Part shown: positions 1-11,313 of the stretch, one piece after another
Numbering within the stretch: the first letter of the stretch is position 1
Layout: each line of letters opens with the position of its first letter
Assembly: GCA_014529385.2 (NCBI GenBank)
Contig: CM043944.1
Location: 77,145,884 to 77,209,883, forward strand
Length of the DNA: 64,000 nt
Reading direction: 5' to 3'
From: Adiantum capillus-veneris
Lineage: Eukaryota > Streptophyta > Polypodiopsida > Polypodiales > Pteridaceae
Notes under the pieces: model-generated
What the model was told of the DNA's origin: nothing
What the model saw: the letters and a program-made list of their open reading frames with translations, nothing else
The model's database searches: none
Program-made: the position numbers and the translations under genes

Positions 1-2003
1 GATAGGTGTGTACAGGCAAGCAGAAGCATGGCAAAGGACTGGAGCAGCTAGGAAATTCATGGGATGGCAGGTAGCAGCGGAAGTGTATGCATGATGCGGC
101 TTATAGGCCAAGGAAGGCTGCACAATGGGCTAATTGGGGTAGCAGGTGAAGGAGATGCAAAGTGCAGCCTTTGGGTCCAGAAATGAAGAGCTTGAAGTGT
201 TGAAGGAACAGGTCTAGACGGATCATCAAACCAAGCTACGGAGCCCAAGTTATTGAAGGTTGAAGCTTTGGTGGTTTGCAGTTTTTTGCCGGACAGGGCA
301 GTTGGGGACAGGTGGCCCGGGCTGATGTCAGTGCATACATGTGTAGAGCTCAATTCATGGAGCCTACCCGTCTTTTCGGATTGTGGATTGGAGCCCTGGT
401 TTGCAAGATATGGTCAGTTCAAGTTTTTCCGGGGGTCGGGTCTGAGCCCACTTGGTCGCATTGGAGAACGTGCCATCTGGCGTCTTTTGAGTACCGACGA
501 AGTTCTAGAGCAGAGTGTACACCATACGGAGCTAGCAGGAAGTGACTGCATGCCAAACGGAGTCCGGAGCAAGGAGTTACAACGGTCGGGAGCTGGGGTG
601 CCTTTGTCCAAGGTTGGTCACAGATGATTTTTTCACTTTTTGAGAGCCTTGATTCGAGGATGCCGAGGGGTCGAAGTGCAGGTACAGAGAATGTGGTTGT
701 AGCCGGGAAGATGGAGTTTCAGAAGGGCTTTACAGCTTGGCCATAGGAGATTGGAGTAGAAAGTGGGAGCCAGGCAAAGGCAGGTCCAAAAAAGCTTGGG
801 TTAAAAAAAAATAAAGGGATATTTTTGAAGTCCTTAAGCCTTGCCTGGGCCGCCACATGGCGCATGCTATTGTCCCACATGCGCGGGTTCGGGCTGCAGT
901 GCCGCAGTATATAATATGGGTCGTGGCCTCCCCATTAGCACACAAGAGGAGTGAGGGGAGCTCCCCTCCCCCTAGCTATGGCGTTCGTGGGTCGGTGCTG
1001 CTATGGCGCTACGTGGCTGGTCTGGCGGCGATTTTGGACGGAGCAGGAGAGGTGTGACGCCTATGGGCGGCCGCATGGCGGTGGTCAATTCAGTGATGAC
1101 GTGGCAGGAGAAGGGGCGATGGCCGCGTCCGTTTGGGCCAAAACTTTTGAGGTAAGGGGTGAACCCCCCCCTCCCCCCCCCCTCCCCCCCCCCAAATAGC
1201 GACATCGCTATTGCATTGGCAGGGGAGGGGTCCCACAGCTGTGCTAGTGGAGCAAGGAAGAGAGAGAAGTTCCAAATCCGGCCAATAGGCCTATCTGGCA
1301 ACAAGGGCCAAGCTGGTCGGTCAAATTGGGCGGACAAAAAAGACCAAGGTGTCCACCATGCAAAGCTTTCCAAAATAAACTAGGCCAAGTGTTAGCAATG
1401 CATAAAAATTCTAAAAGAAGCTCCAAATGGAGTGCACGACATGGAAACACACCACATTTTTCTTTTTTGGGACTCCTAGGCACACCCCTATAAAAAGAGG
1501 GTTTTGTTCTTTTTTTAGGGTCTTTTGACCAGTTGGCTTTTTTGCCTGTGTGAGTAAGTGAAAGCTTGAAGTTAGTGTGTTGCTAAGCTTTCCGTTGAAG
1601 CTACATACATTGGTTGTACTACTCTCTATGAAATAATACCACTCACTTGCCCCAATCTCGTGTGTTGCTTCTCCCCATCCCCCTCCTCTTCTCTCGCTCT
1701 TCGTGTATTGGTCATTGCTTGCAGAGGGTTTGCCTGCAGCTCGAGAGGTGCTACCAAGAGGGCAGATTAGGAGTGTTTTGTGATTCGGAGAGGGTGAGTT
1801 GAGCAGTGTGGGTGCTTTTGTGTTGTGGGTGTTTTTTTGCAAGGTGTGAGGTAGTTGTTTTGTATGCTAAAGCGGAGTTGTTCGTGCAAATAAGCAAATT
1901 TGAAGGTGTTTTTTGAGAGGCTAGGGGTGCCGTGGAATCCCTGGGCTATAGAGAGGCAAGTATTTTGTGTGTTGGGTGTGTTTCCTATTCCCCCTCGCCA
2001 ACG
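1..2003. other. No gene recognised; LTR-like or promoter-like non-coding DNA
   Basis: I see no coding region with family similarity here. The stretch holds a C-rich run (1163-1193), a TATA-like box at 1489 followed by a T-rich leader, and a GT-rich segment (1750-1990), a composition typical of an old plant LTR. No second LTR copy or target duplication was found, so its nature is open. It ends at the target duplication CAACG (1999-2003) of the next element. Upstream exons of the SET-domain gene could lie here or beyond the window; none was recognised. Confidence 0.4.
1489..1497 (+). promoter_or_regulatory. TATA-like box in LTR-like sequence
   Basis: TATAAAAAG is preceded by a C-rich stretch and followed by a T-rich leader. 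This is the usual layout of a plant LTR promoter, but no partner LTR supports the assignment. Confidence 0.3.
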
Positions 2004-2563
2004 TGTCAAGTCACTGAAGAGCATACCCAACCTTCAGATCACGGACGAGGGGCCTAAACCCTAAGAAGAACAAGCAACAATAGAAGAAGAAGTCCTACCA
2101 ACTTATGGGGACCCCATCCGATAGGGCCCAAGTGACATAAAGACATTAAAATACAGCAGGACTCACACACACACACGCGTGGATTGATGACGTGGTAGTT
2201 GTACGGACAGCTCTGAAATTCCGCTAATAGTGTTGACGTGGTAGATTTTCGCAAAACGTGCTAACAATGCTGACGTGACAATTGTACGGATTTCCGCAAA
2301 ACGCGCTGACAGATTTTGGGTATTGCTTTTGGACGAGATGCTTTTGAGTTTGAAAGGCTTTTCATGTAAACTGCTTTTGGGGCCTAGGGCCTTTAAATAT
2401 GAGGCCGTGAGCTCATACTCTAGCATGCTTCTTGGAGAAGGTGTAGAGTCTGGAGTACCGGCTTGTATTGTGTTGATGCAATATAAAGAAATACCGAAAG
2501 GGGCGTCAAGTTTTGGGGCCAATACTCTCTGGGGTGGAATTCGGCCACTCCGTGTCGCATGTC

Positions 2564-2608
<45 letters not shown>

Positions 2609-2684
2609 TTCAATTGTTATTGAAGTGCTAAAAGTCTGTTCAGTCTATTCTTTTCTATTGGCACGTGGTGCCAGTCTTGTGACA
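2004..2684 (+). repeat. 5' LTR of the non-autonomous element
   Basis: 681-bp LTR aligning along its length with 4275-4929. It contains a CT run (2564-2586) passing into an AC run (2586-2608), absent in that form from the other LTR. The segment ends CTTGTGACA, directly before the primer-binding site. Confidence 0.85.
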
Positions 2685-2685
2685 G

Positions 2686-2698
2686 TGGTATAAGAGCA
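2686..2698 (+). other. Primer-binding site
   Basis: TGGTATAAGAGCA differs at one position from the TGGTATCAGAGC core used by plant LTR elements primed by initiator-Met tRNA. It starts one base after the LTR. Confidence 0.75.
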
Positions 2699-3509
2699 TC
2701 AGGCGTGTGCTTTTTTGAAAGCATAAGGTCCTACAAAAGAGCAGACAAAGCAAACTAGAGACTACTTGAATTTTATTTGAAGTAGCTTCGTGCTCCGATC
2801 CCGGACTTATTAGTCACTCCCACCCTTACTTCATCGCGCATCGGGCGCGCTCTCGTCTTCACCGCTCATGTCTTACAGGGCATAAGCCATAAAGACCACT
2901 TGCAAGAGAAGGATCCAAGATTTGTTTCGAGCTACTGTTTTTCTCAAATGCAGTGCCATGCAGTGATGGATGTCTATAGCTACCAAGCCGCACTCTCCAA
3001 GGACTTGGCAAGCTTTCAAGAAAATTTTTGCCCGAAGTTATATGGTTTCTGACATCTTCCTTCGGAGTGCAACTTCTGGTAGAGTGGGATATCCTGAAAT
3101 GCTTGCCATGGAAACCCTAGCATATTATAACTTGAAATTTCTAGACATCTCTGAGCAGGTGTCTCTTGTTGATAACCTCGGAGGGCCGGTGTAATTGTTA
3201 TGTCTTGGGACTACCATCAGAGGAACATTGTCTGTCCAAGAGCTGATGGACCATGTTGTGGTCGGCTACAACCTTATGGAAGGAACCTAACCCTAATTTT
3301 TGGTGCAGGTTTCAGGATGGAAAGTGAGTCGACTTTTTGAGCTCGACTGATGTCGAGATTGCTTTTTAAGTTTGAAATATGTTTGAGAACATGTTTGGTG
3401 ATCTTGTTTGAGATTTGTTTGAAATGGATGGTATCTCTTTTGAACTTGTCTTGGTGCCGATTTGAATTGTTTGACTCTGGTTTTAATGTTGGTTTCAATG
3501 ATTGGTGAT

Positions 3510-3860
3510 TTTTCTCCCGGGTGGAGTACTGAGAAATGATGTTTGAGAATGCTTGTTTATACTCATGGCCCGGACCCTTGTGGTTATTTGCGGGGAGAGT
3601 ATTGAAATGTTTGAAAAGTGTTGTTTTTACTCATGGCCCGGACCCTTGTTTTTATTTAGGAGGGGAGTATTGTTGTTGTTACTCATGACCCAGACCTGGA
3701 TGGTTATTTGCGGGGGGAGTATTAAGAAGTCTGAGTAGTGGTTACTCTCAGTACCTCCAAACGACGCAGGCTGCGGTCTGGGGAGCGTTTGGTTGTAAAA
3801 GGCCTCTATATCTCAGGGCCCGGACCTTTTTAGGTTATTTGCGGGGGAGTGTTCATCGGC
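3510..3860 (+). repeat. Degenerate tandem repeats inside the LTR element
   Basis: At least four imperfect copies of a unit containing CTCATGGCCCGGACC followed by TTATTTGCGGGGGAGT, starting near 3561, 3629, 3681 and 3811, with spacing of 52 to about 130 bp. They sit in the non-coding interior. Confidence 0.7.
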
Positions 3861-4057
3861 AGCTTTACTTTGTCTTGTAACATGCATATGTGAGTATTTG
3901 TGTTGCATTGTGATGTGCCAACCACAGAATATTCCTGATTGGATGAGATTGCCTCGGTATGTAATTTTAGTGCATCAAGACACCCGTGGAAGATCAATGT
4001 GGTTTGGGTGTGATGGCTAATTTTACTACGCGAGAATATCAAGAGTTCTGATCTGGA

Positions 4058-4158
4058 CGAAAGGAGAAGCCAACTCCTTGATCAAAAGAGTCGAAAGGAG
4101 AAGCCAACTCCTTGATCAAAAGAGCCGAAAGGAGAAGCCAACTCCTTAACAAAAAAAG
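4058..4158 (+). repeat. Three 34-bp tandem repeats, each with a small hairpin
   Basis: Units begin at 4058, 4092 and 4126. Each holds the inverted pair AAGGAG and CTCCTT separated by AAGCCAA. The array lies about 90 bp upstream of the polypurine tract. Confidence 0.85.
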
Positions 4159-4245
4159 AGCAAATTGATTGTCCCTTGGAAATTTTTGAGCTAACTTGAG
4201 TTGTTTTGCAGATGTGCTGTAATCGTGGACGATTACTCTCTTTCA

Positions 4246-4256
4246 AGAAGGGGGGA
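4246..4256 (+). other. Polypurine tract
   Basis: AGAAGGGGGGA lies about 18 bp before the 3' LTR. The gap to the LTR is longer than usual, so the true LTR edge could begin slightly upstream. Confidence 0.6.
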
Positions 4257-4274
4257 CGTCACAAATTGCTGAAG

Positions 4275-4786
4275 TGTCAAGTCACTAAAGAGCAAAGCCA
4301 ACCTTCAATTCACGGCCGAGGGGCCTAAACCCTTAGAAGAACAAGCAACAGCAAAAGAAAAAGTCCTACCAACTTATGGGGACCCCGTCTGATGGGGTCC
4401 AAGTGACATAAAGACATTAAAATAAAGCATGACCCACACACACAGCCGTGGACTGATGACGTGGCAGCTATACTAACAACCCTGAAATTTTGCTAACAGT
4501 GCTGATGTGGCAGATTTCCGCGAAACGTGCTGGCAGATTTTGGGCATTGCTTTTGGACCATATGCTTTTGAGTTTGAAGGATTTTCATGTAAATTGCTTT
4601 TGGGGCCTAGGGCCTTTAAATATGAGGCCATGGGCTCTTACTCCGGCATGGTTCCTAGAGAAGGTGCAGTGTCTGGAGTAACGGCTTATACTGTGTTGAT
4701 GCAATATAAAGAAATACCGAAAGGGGCGCCAAGGTTTGGGGCCAATACTCTCTTGGGTGGAATTCCGCCACTCCGTGTTGCGTGTC

Positions 4787-4855
<69 letters not shown>

Positions 4856-4929
4856 CAGTTGTTATTGAAGTGCTAAAAGTTTGTTCAATCTGTTCTTTTC
4901 TATTGGCATGTGGTGTCCGTCTTGTGACA
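4275..4929 (+). repeat. 3' LTR of the non-autonomous element
   Basis: 655-bp partner of 2004-2684. It carries a pure CT run of about 65 bp (4787-4851) where the 5' copy has CT followed by AC. It ends at the CAATG target duplication. Confidence 0.85.
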
Positions 4930-4934
4930 CAATG

Positions 4935-5307
4935 TGTATGGATCTCTTGATCAAAAAGTTTTCTTTGGCTCTGCCAAATAGTCACATATCCAACTTCAAT
5001 GGACCTCTTTTAAAATGTTTGACTTGATGAAGTTTGGTGTAGAGGGGGGTCATTGTGTGTGTGTCCCAAACTCAGCAGTGCCAGAAATTTTGTAAGCGAG
5101 TGCGAACTGTGGCTATAAGCATAGCAATGAAAATGGCTCGACTTCGGCAAATGGCCTAACCAAAAACAAACCTTCAACATGGAAAACCAGATTGCCTCAG
5201 TAACAAAAGCAGTGAAGTGCTATCTTTTTATTCAGCAACGTGACTTGCATGTCTCTGTTGCTTTCTCTTAGAGTTGTGCATTTGACAAGAAGCTATTTTA
5301 TTTTCAG
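4935..5307 (+). other. Intron-like sequence before the first visible exon
   Basis: No coding similarity was seen. The stretch ends with the pyrimidine-rich acceptor TTTTATTTTCAG at 5307. Confidence 0.5.
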
Positions 5308-5437
5308 GACTTACCATTGAAAGACTTTGAATTAAGTGGAGAAACAAAGGTTTTACTGTGGAGCATGAGGGAGCGGCATGACCCCTCCTCAAAATTTGCG
5401 CCTTATTTTGCATGTTTACCAGTTTCTTTCAACACAG
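5308..5437 (+). CDS. SET-domain gene, visible exon 1
   Basis: 130 nt read in phase 0 from the acceptor TTTTCAG, ending with one base (G) before the donor GTCAGT. It encodes DLPLKDFELSGETKVLLWSM and then RERHDPSSKFAPYFACLP, the LSMT-type helix in which MRER and SKF.PYF..LP are characteristic. The last codon is completed by exon 2 (GGC, glycine of FNTGLSFG). Since it starts mid-domain, at least one upstream exon must exist. Confidence 0.85.
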
Positions 5438-5509
5438 GTCAGTAACTAACTAAGATTCCACCAGGATTCCGGTAAAACTCCTAGATTTTTATTTTAAATC
5501 GGGTTGCAG

Positions 5510-5586
5510 GCTTGAGCTTTGGATTATCTGCTCTGAAAGCCCTGGATGGTACAATGGTTTTTGAGGAGTTAATACAAGCCAAAGAG
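5510..5586 (+). CDS. SET-domain gene, visible exon 2
   Basis: 77 nt between acceptor GGTTGCAG and donor GTTGAA. It encodes LSFGLSALKALDGTMVFEEL and then IQAKE, and ends in phase 0. The donor is weaker than the others but gives the frame required by exon 3, and the ORF runs into a stop soon after it. The intron before it is only 72 bp. Confidence 0.8.
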
Positions 5587-6584
5587 GTTGAAGCTAGCAA
5601 GCTTAATGCCATTTGAAAATGATCATAACATGTGAAAGGGAATATTTTGAAGATTTGGTGGTGGAGATAAACCAACATGCCTGCTACACATTTTTTTTAG
5701 AAAAAAGAGAAAAATTATAAGAAAATAGATATGTCCAATCACATCAAAAAAAGAAAATGCGCTAGAAGTGAAAAAAACATGTACGGTGCTCTCAAGGTGG
5801 TAGAGACGTTTGTGATAGCAATAGCAATGAAGCAATCTGCTTGTGGGCAGGGTTACCACCTCTTAAATGGGAAACGAGCTGATGGGCATTCCCTGTGATC
5901 AAGAACTATAAACAAAAGTTTCATGCTATCTTCCATCATAGCTGGAGATTCTACGATATAGAGAAGTGTGGAGAGTCAAAGAAAAACACTTCTAGCATAA
6001 CGGCCCACATTTTCACTCTATGTTCGAATTCTTCATTGTGTCCTCGAGAGTGTCCCTGCTCTTACTCGTCGATCTCATCTCCAACAATTGAGATATTAAT
6101 AAAGGGATTGTGCTAGTCTGTTCAATCTTAGCTTTGGAACCTCAATCATGGCATGGCTTCTCACTTTTGCAGTCAATAGCATACCTGTTTTATTGTAATT
6201 AGTTTTTCCTTTCTAGGGCAGAGAGCTACGTCCTCAGTTTATAGTCTATGTGCTTTTATTTTGGTAACAAATCCTTGAAGAAGTAGATGGAAATACATGT
6301 ATTATTCCTTGTTATCCAATTTGATCGAAAGGATAGGCACTCTAATGTGTCCGTCTGGATTATCTTTGTAGTATTAGTACATTGAGGACGATTTGTTGAA
6401 GCTGTTTCTTGCATGATGTATTATTTGATAGCAGGCATCCAGATAGTCAGATTTTAAGAGTAACCGGACTCCGGCTGAGCCATTTTATACTTCTCTATTG
6501 TACTGTCAATATATATTTGCAAATTCATCATTATAATTGAATCAGAAACAAGGCACAACTTACCAATGGTTTTCTTTTCTTCAG
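5587..6584 (+). other. Intron 2, no feature recognised
   Basis: 998 bp of AT-rich DNA without coding similarity or recognisable transposon. It ends in the acceptor TTTTCTTTTCTTCAG. Confidence 0.7.
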
Positions 6585-6782
6585 CACTTGAGGTCAGAGT
6601 ATGAGGGACTCTTTCCTACCCTGAGTCACAGGTATCCAACTGTATTTCCCCAAGAAAAATTCACATGGGACATGTTCCTCTGGGCCTGTGAGCTGTGGTA
6701 CTCTAATGGTCTCAAGATTGCTTATCCAGACGGCACTATCAAAACGTGCCTTGTGCCATTTGTAGGTCTCTTAAATCACAGT
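6585..6782 (+). CDS. SET-domain gene, visible exon 3
   Basis: 198 nt, 66 codons, phase 0 at both ends, donor GTAAGA. It encodes the stretch from HLRSEYEGLFP through FTWDMFLWACELWYSN to CLVPFVGLLNHS. The WA..L..S and L.P....LNHS pattern is the hallmark of the C-terminal SET half in LSMT/SETD3 proteins; the NHS contributes to S-adenosylmethionine binding in the family. Confidence 0.9.
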
Positions 6783-6861
6783 GTAAGAGGCTCCAAACCA
6801 TGAAAAGCTTTACCAACAATCTTTAGCAGAGCATGCGGTCACTATTTGACTGTTTCTGCAG

Positions 6862-7051
6862 CTCTATCCACATGTTACACACTACAGCAAAATTGACACT
6901 AAAAGTAAAACACTAGTATTGCACTCCGCTAGGCCATGCAATGCTGGACAACAATGTTTATTGAGTTACGGAGCACTTTCAAACTCTCACCTATTGATGT
7001 TCTATGGATTTATTCTTAGCAACAAAAATCCATTCGATGTTGTCCCCATTG
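6862..7051 (+). CDS. SET-domain gene, visible exon 4
   Basis: 190 nt between acceptor TTTCTGCAG and donor GTACGT, phase 0 in and phase 1 out. It encodes LYPHVTHYSKIDTKSK, then SARPCNAGQQCLLSYG and FYGFILSNKNPFDVVPI. The G.QC.LSYG segment holds the conserved SET tyrosine, and NPFDVVP is the usual end of the SET domain before the substrate-binding region. Confidence 0.92.
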
Positions 7052-7128
7052 GTACGTTGATAGTCACCTTATCTGTTATTTGATGATTATTTTGGCATTC
7101 AGATACCAACCTAGCCTTCAAAATGCAG

Positions 7129-7319
7129 ATCTTGATCTATCAGATTCTCCTGATCGACTAGCATTAATTGAGAGATTGAATCTTGGGCTTTCCCACATGA
7201 TACGTGGGAGTTGGCTGAACCCCTTTCAAATTCCTACTCGGCTGATAGCAACACTTTGCATTGCATTTATGGATGAGGATGAAGCAAGAGCTTTACCTCT
7301 TATGCCGAAATATGAGAAG
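7129..7319 (+). CDS. SET-domain gene, visible exon 5
   Basis: 191 nt. The acceptor AAATGCAG at 7128 is chosen over ATTCAG at 7102 because only it continues the frame (G plus AT gives Asp: VVPIDLDLSDSPD). It encodes LALIERLNLGLSHMIRGSWL and PTRLIATLCIAFMDEDEA, the start of the Rubis-subs-bind region. It ends in phase 0 at AAG before donor GTAGGT, which opens the 33-kb intron. Confidence 0.9.
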
Positions 7320-9696
7320 GTAGGTTTTTGGGTTTTCTTCATGGCAAGTAGTTGTACCCTGTCTTAAGTTTAAAGAGGCTTGTTTGCTGAAGAATGTTTT
7401 CCGTTACTGATTTCAATATTTGTTTCAATAAATCATTGTGCTGGAAAGATAAAATGAACTATCATTTTAAATGTTGAAAGAAGGTGGTAATAATTAAATA
7501 ACGAAGAAGTATGTGTGAGTGCGGGGTGTAACTATCCATCTCCGTGCACTCAGAACGTTAGAAGACTTCTTCATTGGAAGAGAAGTCCACCAGCGGCTGT
7601 GCCCTCACTACCTCGGGGGAAAAAATCGTTGGTTGAGGATACCTTAGCCCATTTGCAGAAGTATTAGGGTCAAAAATGTTTTTCAACTTTCAAGTTTTTC
7701 GTCCCGTTTCCGCTTGTGGGACAGGACCATGTCTTCTTCTAGGGCTATAGTCCCAAGCCATTGTCAATGGTAAAGGTCTATTCCCTGTATTTTTCTTGCT
7801 TAGAGACTCTGACCTTTTTAGACCTAGAGACTTGTCACGTTCCCCTTCTCGACCTTGTGTCGGCGGGTTGGGGACCTCTCAGACATGGTCACCTATCATG
7901 GAGGTCGTCATGGTTGCTTGGACTAGCTATTGCTTGTTGAAATACCTATGTTGTGGTGCAACTTTTATTCTTCTGAACAGGCAACTAAAGCATGAATTTT
8001 CAGGTGCAACCACCTTAGATGGCACCAGTCTACAAAGGAGGTAACTCAATACTGCTGAGTAAGGCAGTTACTTGTGATTGTACACTTGGAGGAAGCAAAG
8101 GAGATCGGGTTGGCCTTTATGCATAAATAGGCGAGCTATAGGCTAGTGAGAGTTGAAGCCGAGCAACAAAGCCAAGGCGGTTGAAGATAGCTAGCCGTCA
8201 CTTGGTGGGAATGGTTGGGATTTTTATATATAAAGCTTAGTGCCAATCTCTTTTGTAGTCACCGATTGAAGGCAGCAGGGCACATGGGCAGGAGGAGAGG
8301 GGCTCACTGGCAGCCAGAGCGGGGGAAAGCCATGTAAAGAGGCTCAGGAGCGCTTGAGAAGGAGGGGTCGAGAAGCTGCAAGAGAAGGGAGCTCTCGGGT
8401 ATCTGCTAAGCAGCCACTTGGAGGGAGAAGCTCGGAGAGGACTGTAGAGATAGAGTTTGGAAATAACGAGCTGAGGGAAGCGCTCATGGGGTACAGGAAA
8501 GAGGGTGGAGAAGCATTAAACTGAGGGGGCTTTTGATAGCGCTGGAGTTGAATACTGAGAGGCAGCAAGGGAAGGCTTGGGCTCATTCAAAGGGGTGCTG
8601 CAGCTAGAGAGGAAGTTCGAAGCGAGAGAAGCGCTAAGGAGCGACTGTTGGGGGACTCAAGAGTGAGGTGGAGGGGGCTGAAGAGCCATCATCTACTCTT
8701 TTGTGTTAGACTTCATAATCCCACCAATTTAAGAGTCATGCTACCGTTTGATAAGGAGTGCTATGAGATATGAGATATATGGGTTTAAGCGGAGGTCTGT
8801 ATTGTGAATTAGTGTTACTAGTGGGTGTTTAGAGCTATAGTGAGGCACGGAAGAAAGAGAGAGAACTTCTTATTCTAAATGTTCATCAGTGTGTGCATGT
8901 GTGCGCACACACACAGACACAAACATATTGTTACTTAATTTTGTGTCATACCAAAAGGTTCCTTTGTCGTTTTGTTTGAGTAAGTCTATGAGAGAGTTTG
9001 TGTAGATTTTTACTGTTTGCGCATCTGCATGCATGCAGGTGTGTTAAGGTGAATTTCTCTATTTTTTGTCATACGGAAGGCCTCTTGAGCAGGTTGTTGT
9101 GTGTCCTCCTTGGTTTGGATATAGTGCATGACGAGACTAGGATTGTCTTGTGTAGAGCAGAATTATAGATTGGGCCAGCTGGGAGGCTAGTCCAGCCTTA
9201 TCGTTGCTACATTGGCTATGGGCTACTTTGATAGATACTGAGCTCAATGGGCGGGGGCGTGGGTTTGTAGAGGGATAATAACCCGTATGGCTGAGATTGA
9301 GGCAGCTATTCCAAATGATTGGCATGCAGTGATTCGGGAGTTTCTTATGCCCTGCCATGATGATTCGTGGGGTTTCTTTACAATAAAATAACAGCAAAGT
9401 AGGATATTGTAGTAAATGAAAGTAGAGAAACACTGCAAATTTCACAATGAGAGAATAAATTTTTTTGATTACCGACTTGATACGATGGCGTTGTCCACCC
9501 ATGCACTCTCAAGGTAGAGCTTAGAGGACGACTTAGACAATTCAAGCTAATAACACATACAAGTAGCAGGAGTTGGATATCCACAACATGGGATGCTTTG
9601 GCTCATGGAAATGACCTCTATTTATAGTGTTAGGCAAGGGTTGTAGGTTAGTGTATACAGCATGGGCGGTTTGGGTGGCATTGATTGTGCACTGCT
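7320..9696. other. Start of the giant intron 5: non-coding, transposon-like
   Basis: No coding similarity was recognised. A TATA-like TATATATAAA occurs at 8225-8234 in sequence that reads like an old LTR, followed by purine-rich DNA to about 8700. No repeat partner or target duplication was found for it. Confidence 0.4.
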
Positions 9697-9999
9697 TCAA
9701 CCAGCCATTACAACTGGCCATTGTTCACATCGGCCACCAGTCACCAACCATTGACGGATCTGCCACTGGCCAAATTGTTGATTTTCTCTGAAATCTTGAA
9801 GAGGTCCATAGCAAGTAACACTTAGCTTTGGGAAAAGCCTCTCCTTACCCTTCCTCTTTATTAGGCGTGCCTTCTCAAATTGAACAAGCACCCAATCACC
9901 TTCCTTCAATTGCAAGTCAGGTCGATGCTTGTATGCTACTTTCGTGTGCCATTCTTGAGACTTCTGCGAAGCCAAATAGACCAAACCTTCTTGCCACAC
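9697..9999 (-). pseudogene. Ty3/gypsy integrase C-terminal fragment
   Basis: A minus-strand 100-codon ORF contains KVAYKHRPDLQLKEGDWVLV followed by VQFEKARL and LSVTCYGPLQ. This is the GPY/F-type region at the end of gypsy integrases (KHRxxLxxxxGDWVLVxL...YGPF). It breaks off after YGPLQ, and no catalytic core is adjacent. It is an orphan relic, opposite in strand to the next gypsy element. Confidence 0.75.
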
Positions 10000-11313
10000 G
10001 CGAGAATCTCTGAAGAGTGGTGTTGTAAGAAAACACCACCAATGGCAAAAAATTCTCTCAATAAGACTTATTTTCAGAAATATAATACTTCAACAAGTCT
10101 AATACCATCGAGTTGGTAATCTTTTGACTATTCATCGGTCTGAAAATGAAACGACGAAGAGAATTTGAGTAAAGTATCCACATTCTCACACACTGCTCTC
10201 CAAAACAAGCTTGTAACTTTGAGTTCTTAGGGATAAATTGTCATGGGCATATGATGGGCGGTAGTGTCACGGACATAGGATTGGCAGTTAGTTACAGTTG
10301 GTCATGAGTTCACACTAGCCGGACTCTCGTGTGGGCAGTGACACGTGGCAAGTGATAAGGATGGTGATCTAGTGGACACCGTGACTAGATCACCACCACC
10401 TCAGTTTGGAGATAGGTGTAGCTGGATTGGGATATCTGCTAGCTGTTGGTGGCTCTTTAGGAGATACATATGTGTGGTTGGTGCCAATCTATCATCGCTA
10501 TCACTATCATCATCTACTTTGTGTGGTCGAGCGTCTTGAGTCTCGAGTCTTGAGTTCATGCATAGCACGTCTGCACCGTCCCTGCACATTGGAGCCTCAA
10601 CACCCCCATTGTACCCTTGAGTCTGGGCTTGGAGCTGATTGTGCTGCCAAGCCAAAGTTCTTTTAGTTTGTTGAGTTCCACTGAGTTCTGAGTCTGTTGT
10701 GCTTTGAGTCGTCGTTCCATTTTAGTGTGATGTTTTCTTTCTGTTGGAGTGAGGTTTCTTGTGTACTGCACTGAGGAGCACCCATTGTAGAGAGCACGGC
10801 ACACCTCTCCCGCTACAGGTGCTCTCATTTTTGGCACGCTCAGTGAGACCTCAACCGAAGTCTCACTCCGTTGAGAGTCGAGTCGAGGAGCTAACTGGTT
10901 TAAGCTCTCGCCTGTGCTAGTTTGCTGGTTTTGATTGGTCTGGTCCAGCTTCAGCTTGGTCTCATCCAGTTTTCCCTCGACCAGCTTAGTCCTCGACTAG
11001 CTTGTCTAGTCTCTCGGCTAGCTAGGTGGTCTAGTCACTCGCCCTGGTCTAGTGGAGTCTGACCAGTGTTGGGTAAGTTAAAGGCCTTGGGTGGGCTTCC
11101 AATTACTGCATGACACATACAAGGCAGTCAAAAGAGCGACAAAGTCCACTATTAAGCCCTCTGAAGTACTACCATCGGAAGTGCAAACCCTTCGTGCCCA
11201 GTAGAATCCCACCAGCTCCATTACCCCTACCTTCCTATTGAGCTACCTCCACTCCCTCAACCAGTTCTTCATCTCCAAGATCATCTTCTCCAATACAGTT
11301 CTCACGCACTGTG
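10000..11313. other. Non-coding, possible LTR and leader of the following gypsy element
   Basis: No protein similarity was seen. The region is rich in short CTAG/TGGTCTAG motifs (10,920-11,060) and immediately precedes a gypsy gag on the plus strand. It is a candidate LTR plus leader, but I could not find a partner LTR or a clear primer-binding site. Confidence 0.35.

Larger units (their letters stand above)
2004..4929 (+). mobile_element. Non-autonomous LTR retrotransposon, 2.9 kb
   Basis: Two related direct repeats (2004-2684 and 4275-4929) begin TGTCAAGTCAC and end CTTGTGACA. They are flanked by CAACG (1999-2003) and CAATG (4930-4934), a 5-bp target duplication with one change. A primer-binding site resembling the initiator-Met tRNA complement follows the first LTR, and a G-rich polypurine tract precedes the second. 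The internal region is only about 1.6 kb and shows no protease, reverse transcriptase or integrase. A 74-codon ORF at 2970-3194 is weakly gag-like at best. The LTRs differ by many substitutions and indels, so the insertion is not recent. It must depend on enzymes from another element. It lies just upstream of the first visible exon of the SET gene, probably in an intron. Confidence 0.85.

Noticed and set aside
253-627. ORF of 124 codons as a possible gene
   Set aside because: No family pattern or splice context, and overlapping ORFs in other frames are equally long; likely chance.
2163-2606. Minus-strand 147-codon ORF in the LTR
   Set aside because: Its start is an artefact of the CT/AC microsatellite and it runs through LTR sequence.
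4058-4158. CRISPR-like direct repeats with dyads
   Set aside because: Units are contiguous with no spacers, and the context is a plant LTR element.
7080-7128. Using acceptor ATTCAG at 7102 for exon 5
   Set aside because: It would break the frame relative to exon 4; the acceptor at 7128 restores it and gives the expected SET end.
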